Origin: Lentzea sp. NEAU-D7
GTDB lineage: Bacteria > Actinomycetota > Actinomycetes > Mycobacteriales > Pseudonocardiaceae
Reading direction: 5' to 3'
DNA: 64,000 nucleotides
Assembly (NCBI RefSeq): GCF_026242055.1
Contig: NZ_JAPJDL010000004.1
Location: 62,001 to 126,000, forward strand
Shown here: positions 40,491 to 48,867 of the stretch, in pieces
How positions within the stretch are numbered: position 1 is the stretch's first letter
How the letters are laid out: every line of letters begins with the position of its first letter
Translations under genes and position numbers: made by a program
Notes under the pieces: model-generated
Told to the model about the DNA's origin: nothing
The model's database searches: none
What the model saw: the letters and a program-made list of their open reading frames with translations, nothing else

Positions 40491-41537
40491 TCACAGTGCG
40501 CCCGGCGACCAGCCGAGCACGTCGTAACGGGCCTCGACGTCGACCTGGCCGCCGGTCAGGTTCGTGATGGCGAGGAAGTACTTGAGCAGCCCACCGGACT
40601 GCCGGGTGACCTGGGTGGTCCACTCGACCTGCGCCGCACCGTCGACAGCGGGCGCCGTCGGCACGACCGTCCACAGGACGTACCAGTGGGCGGGCCAGCT
40701 GTGGGTGAACCACCGCTTGGTCGTGCCGGCCGGGACGGACCCGGTGAACTGCACGCCGCGGAACACCGCCGCCGGTTCGAGGCCGCTGTACATCGACCGC
40801 ACCGCCGCGCAGTCGCCGGGACTGAGCCCGTCGCGCTGGCCGATCTCGACGTTCTGGATCGGCGTCATCGTGTCGCAGCCGGTGTCGATCGCGAACGCCC
40901 GCCGCGGGTAGTGCATGATCGAGTGGTAGTCGTACGGGCCGACGTCGTCGCCGTCGGTGATGTGCTGGTTGAAGTTGTGGGCGCTCTGCTGCTGGATGTT
41001 CGTGAAATCGATCGTCACGAAGTTGTTGCGGTCCTCGCGGCTCTGTTCGTGCCACAGACCTACGCTGTGCCCGATTTCGTGAATGGTCGCGCCCGTTCCG
41101 CAGCCGGGTGCGAGCGTGATGTTCTGCTGGTTTCCGCGCATGCCCACGGGAGAACTGCAGCCACCGCCGGGCTGGAAACGAATGAAATTCGTGTCCGTCG
41201 CGTTCCTCGGCACCAGGCGAATGCGGGTGTTGCGTTCCCAGTGCGCGATCGCGTTGTGCACGCGGGCCTGGTCCGGCAGGTTCGGGTCGATCTCGAACGG
41301 CACCCGGCCACCGGGCCAGCGGAACTGCTGACCTGGGATGACGACGCCCCTCTCGTGGAGCTCGCCCTCCCGCACGAGGGTGAGCACGATGTCGCCCTCG
41401 ACCATCGGCTCGCCGTCGACCTCGGTGTACAGAACCGCTTTCACGCCCTGGCTCCGGGTCTCGATCACACCGGTTCTGAGTTCGGGTCCGACGCGGAACT
41501 GGCCGCTGCCGGTCACCGTGCCACTCGGCTTGGTCAT
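40491..41537 (-). CDS. Astacin-type (M12A) zinc metalloprotease with C-terminal accessory domain, no signal peptide
   Basis: A 348-residue protein. The astacin domain (about residues 75-255) has the full metzincin zinc motif HEIGHSVGLWHE (His153, Glu154, His157, His163) and the Met-turn SIMHY with Tyr210. Cysteine pairs CSSP/GCGTG/GCDTM/GDC are as expected. The N-terminal ~70 residues could be a propeptide. The C-terminal 90 residues (from GVQFTGSVP) form an accessory domain duplicated as a separate gene downstream. Astacins are normally secreted; the absence of any signal sequence is unusual and implies leaderless export or intracellular action. It heads a four-gene operon with GGGAGGG upstream of the ATG. 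Confidence 0.9.
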   Translation of the reverse strand: MTKPSGTVTGSGQFRVGPELRTGVIETRSQGVKAVLYTEVDGEPMVEGDIVLTLVREGELHERGVVIPGQQFRWPGGRVPFEIDPNLPDQARVHNAIAHWERNTRIRLVPRNATDTNFIRFQPGGGCSSPVGMRGNQQNITLAPGCGTGATIHEIGHSVGLWHEQSREDRNNFVTIDFTNIQQQSAHNFNQHITDGDDVGPYDYHSIMHYPRRAFAIDTGCDTMTPIQNVEIGQRDGLSPGDCAAVRSMYSGLEPAAVFRGVQFTGSVPAGTTKRWFTHSWPAHWYVLWTVVPTAPAVDGAAQVEWTTQVTRQSGGLLKYFLAITNLTGGQVDVEARYDVLGWSPGAL

Positions 41538-41706
41538 CGTGCCCTCCCGTCATGGCAGAAGACGAACAAGCGTGATCCTCGAACTGCCACAACGCCTAGG
41601 GTCGAAGGCCTCCCTCGCATTCGAGGAATTGATGGAGAGTCCAAAGTGGTGGTGTAACGCAAAAGCGCCGGAAGGCGAATTCCTGGATCAGACTAGGGTC
41701 GGGGAC

Positions 41707-42294
41707 ATGCCTTCCGCTGTCATCGTCGAGTACGACTCCGCCTGGCCTGATCGCGCACGGCACCTCCTCGGCGGGGTGCGGTCGGCGTTCGCGGCGCTGC
41801 CCGGCGCGGACGGGTTCGACTACGAGCACATCGGGTCGACCGCGGTGCCCGGACTCGGTGCGAAGCCGATCGTGGACCTGCAGGTGCGCATGCCCGGCCT
41901 GCCGCCACTGGCCCGGCTGACCGAGGTCCTGGCGGCGACGCCGTTCGTACCGGCGCACGGGGCCAGGCCGGACTCACCCGGTGTGCGCAGGGACGCCAGG
42001 AGGCCGGGGGACCGGGCCGACGACGCGGCGTACGAGAAGCGCCTGTTCCACTCCCCGGCCGAGGCCGCGATCCTGCACGTCCGCCGCGCGGACTCGCCGT
42101 TCGCGCGGTGGGTCGTCGACCTCCGCGACTGGCTGCGGTGCCACCCCGCGCAGGCCCGGCGCTACGAGCAGATCAAGCGCGCGCTCGCCGAGCAGCACGC
42201 GGGCGAGCCGGACTACGACGACTACACCCGCGCCAAGACCGCGTTCTTCGACGAGATCCAGCCACAGGTCAGGGACTGGGCAGCCGGATCGTGA
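41707..42294 (+). CDS. GrpB/UPF0157 nucleotidyltransferase-like protein
   Basis: A 195-residue protein with the UPF0157 pattern: IVEYDSAWPDRA, FDYEHIGSTAVPGLGAKPIVDLQV (the GS...D.D-like nucleotidyltransferase core, with D/Q here) and a C-terminal YTRAKTAFFDEI. GrpB-type proteins belong to the nucleotidyltransferase fold and are often fused to or beside CoaE; their reaction is not established. It is a lone gene, divergent from the astacin operon across 169 nt, and its 3' end overlaps the convergent histidine kinase gene by 26 nt. Confidence 0.87.
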   Translation: MPSAVIVEYDSAWPDRARHLLGGVRSAFAALPGADGFDYEHIGSTAVPGLGAKPIVDLQVRMPGLPPLARLTEVLAATPFVPAHGARPDSPGVRRDARRPGDRADDAAYEKRLFHSPAEAAILHVRRADSPFARWVVDLRDWLRCHPAQARRYEQIKRALAEQHAGEPDYDDYTRAKTAFFDEIQPQVRDWAAGS

Positions 42295-43345
42295 CGCGCA
42301 GGCCGCCTTCCGGGCGCGGGGCGATGTCGAGGGCGCCGTCGTGCGCGCGCACGACGCTGTGCACGATGGCGAGTCCCAGGCCGACACCCGCGTGGTCGTC
42401 GTCGCGGACGCGCTCGCCGCCGCGCTGGAACGGCTCGGTGAGCGTCGGCACCAGGTCCGCTGTGAGCAGGCGGCCCGTGTTCTCGATCTGGACCACGCAC
42501 GCCTGGTGCTGCGGTTCGGTGTGGACGGTGACCGTGCCACCGGCCGGGAGGTTGTGCACGACGGCGTTCTGGACGAGGTTCGTCACCATCCGCAGGAGCA
42601 GCTCCGCGGAACCGGTGGTGGTCGCGGCCTCCCCGGTGACCACGAGCTCGACCCGGCGTCGTTCCGCCAGGGGCAGAAGGGTTTCCGCGGCTTCCTCGGC
42701 GACCAGGGAGAGGTCGACGCGCTCCCGGGTGAACACCCCTCGCTCGCCGCGGCTGAGCAGCAGCAGGGCCTCGGTGAGGTCGATCGCGCGGCGGCTCGCG
42801 GTGTGCAGTCGGTCGAGGAGTTCGGCGTCGACCTGGGACGGGTCCTGGCGCGCCGCGTCGAGCAGCGACTGCGAGATCGCCAGCGGGGTGCGCAGCTCGT
42901 GGGAGGCGTTGGCGGCGAACCTGCGCTGCTCGCCCACGTGCGACTCGAGTTTCTCGAGCATGGTGTCGAAGACGTCGGAGAGCTCGCGGAACTCGTCCGC
43001 CCTGCCGGGAAGCCGGATCCGGTGCGACAACGACCCCTTCGCGGCCAGCCGGGCGGCGTCCGCGATCTTGTCGAGGGGCGAGAGCATGCGGCCGGCCAGC
43101 AGCCATCCGCCGAGGAGGCCGAACGCCACCAGGAACAGCATGGCGACGGCGGCGGCGCGGCCGAAGATGCGGGAGAGCAGGTAGCGGTTGGGGCTGGTGA
43201 AGAGCAGGCCCTGGTCGTTGTCGGGGACGAAGCGCAGCAGGTACCACCAGGCCACCGCGATCAGGACGGCACCGGCCACGACGACGATGCCCGCGTAGCT
43301 CAGGGTGAACTTCAGGCGGGCGCTGAGACCCGGCGGCCTAGCCAT
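42269..43345 (-). CDS. Sensor histidine kinase, EnvZ/QseC-type (HisKA)
   Basis: A 358-residue kinase with two membrane helices (about 13-35 and 65-88) enclosing a short extracellular loop of ~30 residues. A HAMP domain (LAGRMLSPLDKIADAARLAA), a HisKA domain with the phospho-acceptor His in ANASHELRTPLAISQS, and a HATPase_c domain (LVQNAVVHNLPAGG; GVGLGLAIVHSVVRAH) follow. Its start overlaps the response regulator stop by 8 nt. The pair has the layout of MprAB/TcrA-type envelope sensors; the small loop suggests sensing at the membrane. Confidence 0.93.
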   Translation of the reverse strand: MARPPGLSARLKFTLSYAGIVVVAGAVLIAVAWWYLLRFVPDNDQGLLFTSPNRYLLSRIFGRAAAVAMLFLVAFGLLGGWLLAGRMLSPLDKIADAARLAAKGSLSHRIRLPGRADEFRELSDVFDTMLEKLESHVGEQRRFAANASHELRTPLAISQSLLDAARQDPSQVDAELLDRLHTASRRAIDLTEALLLLSRGERGVFTRERVDLSLVAEEAAETLLPLAERRRVELVVTGEAATTTGSAELLLRMVTNLVQNAVVHNLPAGGTVTVHTEPQHQACVVQIENTGRLLTADLVPTLTEPFQRGGERVRDDDHAGVGLGLAIVHSVVRAHDGALDIAPRPEGGLRVTIRLPSP

Positions 43346-44003
43346 CCGCGTCGATGCGGTAGCCGACGCCCGGCACGGTCGCGATGAGCCACGGTTCGCC
43401 GAGTCGCTTGCGCAGCGCCGAGACCGTGATGCGGACGGCGTTCGTGAACGGGTCGGCGTTCTCGTCCCAGGCCCGCTCCAGCAGCTCCTCGGCGCTGACG
43501 ACCCCGCCCTGGGCACCGACCAGCACCTCGAGCACCGCGAACTGCTTGCGGGTCAGCGCGACGTACTGCCCGTCGCGGAAGACCTCGCGCCGGAACGGGT
43601 CGAGCCGCAGGCCACCGATCTCGCTGACCGGCGGTCGCGCGTAGGCACGTCTGCGGGCGAGCGCCCGGAGCCGCAGCACCAGCTCCCGCAGCTCGAACGG
43701 CTTGGTCAGGTAGTCGTCGGCGCCGAGCCCGAACCCCGACGCCTTGTCGTCGATCCGGTCGGCGGCGGTGAGCATCAGGATCGGCATGCCGCTGCCGGAC
43801 GCGACGATCCACCGCGCGATCTCGTCCCCGGACGGTCCGGGGACGTCGCGGTCGAGCACCGCGAGGTCGTAGGAGTTGACGCTCAGCATCTCCAGCGCCG
43901 TGTCGCCGTCCCCGGCGATGTCCGCGGCGATCGCCTCCAGCCGCAGCCCGTCCCGGACGGCCTCGGCCAGGTACGGCTCGTCCTCCACGATCAGCACGCG
44001 CAT
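43338..44003 (-). CDS. OmpR/PhoB-family response regulator
   Basis: A 221-residue regulator: receiver domain 1-115 (VLIVEDEPYLAEAV; phospho-acceptor in LAVLDRDVPGPSGDE; Lys in DDYLTKPFELREL) and winged-helix DNA-binding domain about 125-220 (LTRKQFAVLEVLV, FTNAVRITVSALRKRLG). It pairs with the overlapping kinase. Typical of the Streptomyces CutR/MprA-like group; targets unknown, though the VanZ-like gene directly upstream is in the same orientation 38 nt away. Confidence 0.94.
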   Translation of the reverse strand: MRVLIVEDEPYLAEAVRDGLRLEAIAADIAGDGDTALEMLSVNSYDLAVLDRDVPGPSGDEIARWIVASGSGMPILMLTAADRIDDKASGFGLGADDYLTKPFELRELVLRLRALARRRAYARPPVSEIGGLRLDPFRREVFRDGQYVALTRKQFAVLEVLVGAQGGVVSAEELLERAWDENADPFTNAVRITVSALRKRLGEPWLIATVPGVGYRIDADG

Positions 44004-44041
44004 GCGGCCAGCCTAGGGAGCGGGGCATATCGCCCGCATAT

Positions 44042-44608
44042 TCACACCGCGGCCAGGTGCCGTTCTTCCACCGGCGCGTGCTGGGGACGCCACCACCACC
44101 AGGACACCAGCGAGGCCAGCGCCGCCCCCGCGGCGTTGAGCAGCACGTCGTCCACAGAGGACACGCGGTCCAGTCGCAGCACGAACTGCGCGATCTCCAG
44201 GAACGCGGAGCAGGCCGCCGCGAACGCCAGCACCCGCCACACCGACCGCAGGCCCGCGAACCTCAGCGGGCCGAAGAACCCCAGCGCCGCGAACACCAGC
44301 ATGTTGCCGACGATCTGACCCGTGTCGCCGTGGGCGAGGAGGTCGAGGACGTCCGCGAACGGCACCAGGCTCAGCTCGCCCGTGACGCCCGGGGTCTCGC
44401 CCGGCAGCATGATGATCCAGACCCACGGCAGCGTCCCGTAGAAGAGGCCGACCTCGGCGAACGAGTTCCGCCACGGCCTCGCGGTGCCCTGGGACCTCCG
44501 GTAGAGCGCCAGAAGCAGCATGACCAGCACGGCCACCGGTATCCCCAGCACCGCGCCGACCACGACCCCGGTCTCCGTACCGACCCACTCCTGCCAGGTG
44601 TTGAGCAC
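44042..44608 (-). CDS. VanZ-like membrane protein
   Basis: A 188-residue protein with about five membrane helices and the VanZ-like core: LPGETPGVTGELSLVPFADV, IVGNMLVFAALGFFGPLRF, LEIAQFVLRLDRVSSVDDVL and NAAGAALA. VanZ gives low-level teicoplanin resistance in enterococci, but most relatives have no proven role. It lies 38 nt upstream of the OmpR-type regulator in the same direction, so it may be cotranscribed with the two-component pair. GTG start at 44608 has only a weak ribosome site. Divergent from the next sensor operon. Confidence 0.85.
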   Translation of the reverse strand: MLNTWQEWVGTETGVVVGAVLGIPVAVLVMLLLALYRRSQGTARPWRNSFAEVGLFYGTLPWVWIIMLPGETPGVTGELSLVPFADVLDLLAHGDTGQIVGNMLVFAALGFFGPLRFAGLRSVWRVLAFAAACSAFLEIAQFVLRLDRVSSVDDVLLNAAGAALASLVSWWWWRPQHAPVEERHLAAV

Positions 44609-44742
44609 GCTCCCAGTGAAGGCGCACGGCCGTTGCGAGGGTGTACGCGTTTTTCGATACGCGGACGATATGCGGACCGGTTCGGCCGGGAGGCGGATCA
44701 GCGGGCGGGCCGGATGGGCGGTCCGGGAGGGCCTCGCGGAGA

Positions 44743-45771
44743 ATGCCTGACGTGCTGGAGGCGAGGCTGCTTGCGACGGTGTCCCGTCTCGCGGGTCCCA
44801 TCCGCGGCGCCGGTGTCGTCCTGATCAGCCTCTTCGGCGCCTTCTCGCTCAACTCGCCGCTGGGCTGGTCGCTGTTCGCGGCGGTCGCGGTGAGCACGGT
44901 CGCCGACTTCCGGTTGCCCCGCGTGGCGTTGCCGGTGGCGTTCCTCCGCGTCGTGGTGCTGTCGGTGGTGCTGGGGGCCGACGCCGACCAGTGGGTGATG
45001 ACGGTGCTCACCACGACGCTGATCACCTGGCAGTGGCAGTGGCCGCCGAAGGTCACCGTTCCCGCGACGGCCGCGTTGCTCGCGGTGCAGGTCATGACCA
45101 CCGGGCCGGGGGTGCTCGTGCGGGCGGTGCTGGAGTCGGTGCTCGCCCGGCTGTCCTACGAGCTGCTGCGCAGGTCGAGCCGGAGGGTCGACGCGCTGAG
45201 GGAGCGCGCCGCGGAGCGGAGCCGGGCCGCGGCCGTCGCTCTCGACCAGGGCAGGCGGGAGCGGGAGTACCTCGCCCTGCTGCACGACACGGCTGCCGCC
45301 ACGTTCCTGATGGCCGCGCACGGTGGTGATCCGGAGGAGGTCGCCGCTCAGGCTCGCCGGGACCTGGTCGTGCTGGCCGAGCGGGGCAACGCGCAGGGGA
45401 CCGTGGACCTCGGGGCCGCACTCACCGCCGTGGCGCGGGACAGCCCCGTGCACGTGCGGGTGGAGGCCGAGGTCGTGCCGGTGCCGGCCGGGGTGGCCCT
45501 GCAGTTCGTGCGGGCCGCGCGTGAGCTGCTCACGAACGTCGAACGTCACGCGGGCACTGCCGAAGCCGAGCTGACGGTGACGCGGGGACGGGGCGCGGTG
45601 GTCGTCGTCCAGGACGGCGGCCGGGGCTTCGTGCCCGCCGAGGTGCCCGAACACCGGCGTGGCCTGCGCGGATCCGTGGTCGGGCGCCTCGAGGCCACCG
45701 GCGGCACCGCGGTGGTCGAGTCGAGCCCGGCGGGCACCACCGCGCGGCTGGAGTGGACCGCCGATGACTGA
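44743..45771 (+). CDS. Membrane sensor kinase with HATPase domain, atypical H box
   Basis: A 342-residue protein: four or five membrane helices in residues ~20-125, a coiled-coil helix (RVDALRERAAERSRAAAVAL), a putative phospho-acceptor in YLALLHDTAAATFLMAAHGG and a HATPase_c domain (ARELLTNVERHAG, N box; VVQDGGRGF, G box). The H box departs from the usual ELHD form to LLHD. The stop overlaps the ATG of a second membrane protein by 8 nt, and a LuxR-type regulator follows, forming a three-gene signalling unit. Confidence 0.85.
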   Translation: MPDVLEARLLATVSRLAGPIRGAGVVLISLFGAFSLNSPLGWSLFAAVAVSTVADFRLPRVALPVAFLRVVVLSVVLGADADQWVMTVLTTTLITWQWQWPPKVTVPATAALLAVQVMTTGPGVLVRAVLESVLARLSYELLRRSSRRVDALRERAAERSRAAAVALDQGRREREYLALLHDTAAATFLMAAHGGDPEEVAAQARRDLVVLAERGNAQGTVDLGAALTAVARDSPVHVRVEAEVVPVPAGVALQFVRAARELLTNVERHAGTAEAELTVTRGRGAVVVVQDGGRGFVPAEVPEHRRGLRGSVVGRLEATGGTAVVESSPAGTTARLEWTADD

Positions 45772-46816
45772 CCACACCGTCGCCACGACCACCAGGCAGG
45801 TCCTGCTGGTCGTCGTCTTCGCCGTCCAGCTCGTCCTGATGCTGCCCTCGCTCGTCGCCCATCCGCACGGCACGGCGGCGTGGATCGCGTACGGGCTGCT
45901 CACGGCCGTGCTGGCGGTCGTGGCCGGGTGCACCGCGGCCGCGGTGCCGACACCGGCCTTCCTCGCCGTCGCACCCCTCGTCGCGTCGGTGCTGGCGACG
46001 ACGGCGCTGCCCGCCGGAGCGTCGTTCAGCCCGGCGGACTGGGGGTTCGGGCTCGTCGGCTGGTACCTGCTGCTGGTGCTGGTCGAAAGGCCGATGGCGC
46101 TGGTGGCGGCACTGAGCGCGCACATCTGCTTCAGCATCGCCTGGTTCGCGCGCGAGGGAGGCGGTGACGCCGGCACGGCCGGGGTCGTGATCCTCAGCGG
46201 CACGAGTTTCCAGCTCGGAGTCCTGGTGGTCACGCGCGTCCTGCACCGCGACGCCGGGCTGGCCGCCGAGGCCGCCGCCGAGCACGACGCCGCCCGCACC
46301 CGCGAAGAGCTCGCCCGCCAGCGGGAACAGGACCTGCGGGCCGGGTTCGAGGGCCAGCTGGGCGCCCTGCTGCCGCTGCTCGCCGACCTCGCCGACGAAC
46401 GCGTGAGCGCGGCCGACCAGACGACCAGGCTGCGCTGCTCGGTCGCGGCCGTGCAGCTGCGCAGGTTGTTCGCGGAGAACGACGACGTGCCCGACCCGTT
46501 GCTGCACGAACTGACCGCGTGTGTGGACGTCGCCGAACGGCGCGGTGTCGTCGTCTCGCTCGCTGTCAGCGGCACGGCCACGCCAGTGCCGACGGAGGTG
46601 CGCCGCGAGCTGGTCGCGCCGATGGCCCAGGCGCTCGCCGTCGCGGACGGACGTGCGAAGGTGAGCCTGCTGCGCACCGCGACGGAGGTGCGCGTGGCGG
46701 TCGTGGCGGACGCGCCGGAAGCACTGCCGGCACCGGGCAGGACGGGAGCGGTCGTCGTCGAGACGAGCGTCCACAGCGGACTGGTGAGGAGCGAGGCGAG
46801 ATGGCGGACGACGTGA
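45764..46816 (+). CDS. Sensor-like membrane protein lacking a recognisable kinase domain
   Basis: A 350-residue protein with five or six membrane helices (residues ~12-165), a coiled coil rich in Ala, Arg and Glu (AAEHDAARTREELARQREQD) and a C-terminal ~140-residue region shaped like a degenerate HATPase. No N, G or H box can be seen. Its size, topology and overlap with the true kinase in front (8 nt) and the regulator behind (16 nt) suggest a pseudokinase or co-sensor. Such a partner could heterodimerise with the upstream kinase; that is inference. Confidence 0.75.
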   Translation: MTDHTVATTTRQVLLVVVFAVQLVLMLPSLVAHPHGTAAWIAYGLLTAVLAVVAGCTAAAVPTPAFLAVAPLVASVLATTALPAGASFSPADWGFGLVGWYLLLVLVERPMALVAALSAHICFSIAWFAREGGGDAGTAGVVILSGTSFQLGVLVVTRVLHRDAGLAAEAAAEHDAARTREELARQREQDLRAGFEGQLGALLPLLADLADERVSAADQTTRLRCSVAAVQLRRLFAENDDVPDPLLHELTACVDVAERRGVVVSLAVSGTATPVPTEVRRELVAPMAQALAVADGRAKVSLLRTATEVRVAVVADAPEALPAPGRTGAVVVETSVHSGLVRSEARWRTT

Positions 46817-47445
46817 CGGCGGTCGTGGTCGACGACCATCCCGTCGTGCGCGCGGGAGTCGCGCACTGGCTGTCCACGGCGGACATCGAGCTCGTGGCGA
46901 GCGGCGAGGACCCCGAGGTGGCCTGGACCGGTCCCGGCGCGAGCGCGGCGGTCGTCGTGCTCGACCTGCACCTCGGCGGCGTCGCGCCCGCCACGTCCGC
47001 GCTGCGCAAGCTCGTCGAGGACGGCCGCAGGGTCGTCGTCTACTCGATGCGCGCCGACGACGAGATCGTCCTGCAGTGCCTGGAGATCGGCGCGCTCAGC
47101 TACCTGACCAAGGCCGAGGGCGCCGACCACCTCGTGCAGGCCGTCAAGGCGGCCGCCGAAGGGCAGTCGTACACGCCGCCGGCTCTCGCGGGCGCGCTGG
47201 CGGGCGACAGGTCGGACACGAGGCCCGCCCTCTCGCCGCGCGAGACCGAGGTCCTGGTCGAGTGGTTCCAGTCCGAGTCGAAGGAGTTCGTGGCGCAACG
47301 CCTGAACATCACGCTCAGCACGGTGAACTCCCACCTGGAGCGGATCAGGGTCAAGTACGCGGCGATCGGCAGGCAGGCGCCGACCAAGGCGGCGCTCGTC
47401 GCGCGGGCGATCCAGGACGGGCTGATCGGCCTCGACGACCTCTGA
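46801..47445 (+). CDS. LuxR-type response regulator of the two-sensor module
   Basis: A 214-residue regulator with receiver domain (VVVDDHPVVRAGVAHWL; phospho-acceptor in VVVLDLHLGG; Lys in SYLTKAEG) and a C-terminal HTH (LSPRETEVLVEWFQSESKEF, STVNSHLERIRVKYAAIGR). The HTH is more divergent than in ordinary NarL proteins, resembling the actinobacterial group found with two-sensor modules. Starts inside the end of the second sensor gene. Likely phosphorylated by the kinase at 44743. Confidence 0.9.
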   Translation: MADDVTAVVVDDHPVVRAGVAHWLSTADIELVASGEDPEVAWTGPGASAAVVVLDLHLGGVAPATSALRKLVEDGRRVVVYSMRADDEIVLQCLEIGALSYLTKAEGADHLVQAVKAAAEGQSYTPPALAGALAGDRSDTRPALSPRETEVLVEWFQSESKEFVAQRLNITLSTVNSHLERIRVKYAAIGRQAPTKAALVARAIQDGLIGLDDL

Positions 47446-47539
47446 GTCCGGCGTGTGGTGCGAACGACCGATACCGCCGCTCCGGCATCCGGCCTAGCGT
47501 CCAGGGCAACCCAGGTTCCGCAGTCCGAGGAGTTCCGCA

Positions 47540-48169
47540 GTGACGCACGCCCGTGGCCCCCTGTTCATCGCCTCCGTCGCGGCGGCGGGCCTGCTGCTGT
47601 CGGCCTGCGGCTCCGAGACCGGCGGCACCGCGACACCCGCCACGGACACGACGACGTCCACCGCGACGAGCACCGAGGAGACCTCCACCTCGAAGGAGGC
47701 GCCGCCGGTCCCGGCCGGTGGGGACGTCACGGCTCCCGGCTCGAAGCTCAAGGTCGGCGCCCGCGCGGTGATCCCCGTCGCCACCGGGGACAAGACCGGC
47801 ACCATCGCCATCACCGTCACGGCCATCGAGGCGGGCGCGAAGGAGGACCTGGCGAAGTTCGGCGACAAGGCCAAGAACATCACGCCGTTCTACCTGCGGG
47901 CCAAGGTCGAGAACCTCAGCGGCACCGACCTGAGCTTCACCTCGATCGGCCTGCGCGGCCTCGGTGAGGACGGCAAGGGCACCGGCGTGATCATCAGCGG
48001 TGACACCCCGAAGTGCGACTCCACCAGCGCGCCCAAGACGTTCAAGGCGGCCGGTGAGACGTACGAGACGTGCGTGCTGAGCGCGGCGCAGGACGGCCTC
48101 AAGGTCGCGGCGGCCGAGTACAACCGCGGCGACGACTACGTCAAGTCGCCGATCGTCTGGCAGAGCTGA
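47540..48169 (+). CDS. Putative lipoprotein with Ig-like (DUF4352-type) domain
   Basis: A 209-residue protein with a lipoprotein signal and lipobox LLLSACGS (Cys about residue 23), a Thr/Ser-rich linker (about 30-60), and a beta-rich domain from about residue 70 (GTIAITVTAIEAG ... FYLRAKVENLSGTDLSFTSI). This resembles the DUF4352/telomeric-repeat-binding-like Ig fold of actinobacterial surface lipoproteins. Two cysteines (KCDST, ETCVLS) may form a disulfide. GTG start with GAGGAG upstream. It follows a signalling module by 94 nt and would be a substrate of Lgt. Confidence 0.82.
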   Translation: MTHARGPLFIASVAAAGLLLSACGSETGGTATPATDTTTSTATSTEETSTSKEAPPVPAGGDVTAPGSKLKVGARAVIPVATGDKTGTIAITVTAIEAGAKEDLAKFGDKAKNITPFYLRAKVENLSGTDLSFTSIGLRGLGEDGKGTGVIISGDTPKCDSTSAPKTFKAAGETYETCVLSAAQDGLKVAAAEYNRGDDYVKSPIVWQS

Positions 48170-48207
48170 GCCGCTGGCCCGCGGGGTCGACGAGGGGTCC
48201 CCGCGGC

Positions 48208-48867
48208 TCAGCGACCGCTCTGCACCAGCCCGTTGATGTGCGCGTACGCCACGGCGTGCACCCGGTCGCGCAACCCGAGCTTCGCCAGCACCCGTGAGAC
48301 GTGCGTCTTCACGGTCTCGTCCCCGACGTGCAGCCGCGCGGCGATCTCGGCGTTGCTGCAGGCCGCCGCGACGAGCTGCAGCACCTCCCGTTCGCGCGCG
48401 GTGAGCAGCTCGAGCTCCGGCGGCGTCGGGGGAGGGGCGAGGCTGACGGCGAACCGCGCGATCAGCCGTTGCGTCACCGACGGGTCGATCAACGCGTCCC
48501 CGCGCGCCGCCACCCGCACCGCCGAGATCAGCTCCTCGGGCGGCAGCGACTTCAGCAGGAACCCGCTGGCCCCCGCCTTGAGCGCGCGGTAGACGTACTC
48601 GTCGGTGTCGTAGGTCGTCAGCAGCAGCACCTTCGTGCGGTTCGCCGGGTCGGCCAGGATCATCTCCGTCGCGCCGAGCCCGTCCAGCTTGGGCATCCGG
48701 ATGTCGAGCACGGCCACGTCCGGGCGCAGCCGCGCGACCTCCGCCACCGCGGCCCTGCCGTCCGCGACCTCCGCGACGCACCGGAGGTCGTCCTGCGTGT
48801 CGAAGATCGCGCGCATCCCGGAGCGCAGCATCGCGTGGTCGTCGGCCAGCAGCACCGTCAACGTCAT
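48208..48867 (-). CDS. NarL/LuxR-family response regulator
   Basis: A 219-residue regulator with receiver (LLADDHAMLRSGMRAIF; phospho-acceptor in VAVLDIRMPKLDG; Lys in GFLLKSLPPEE) and LuxR HTH (LTAREREVLQLVAAACSNAE, DETVKTHVSRVLAKLGL). It overlaps the kinase gene upstream by 4 nt. The downstream lipoprotein gene is convergent. A standard DesR/LiaR-like partner; targets unknown, although the metal-linked cluster divergent from its kinase is a candidate. Confidence 0.94.
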   Translation of the reverse strand: MTLTVLLADDHAMLRSGMRAIFDTQDDLRCVAEVADGRAAVAEVARLRPDVAVLDIRMPKLDGLGATEMILADPANRTKVLLLTTYDTDEYVYRALKAGASGFLLKSLPPEELISAVRVAARGDALIDPSVTQRLIARFAVSLAPPPTPPELELLTAREREVLQLVAAACSNAEIAARLHVGDETVKTHVSRVLAKLGLRDRVHAVAYAHINGLVQSGR

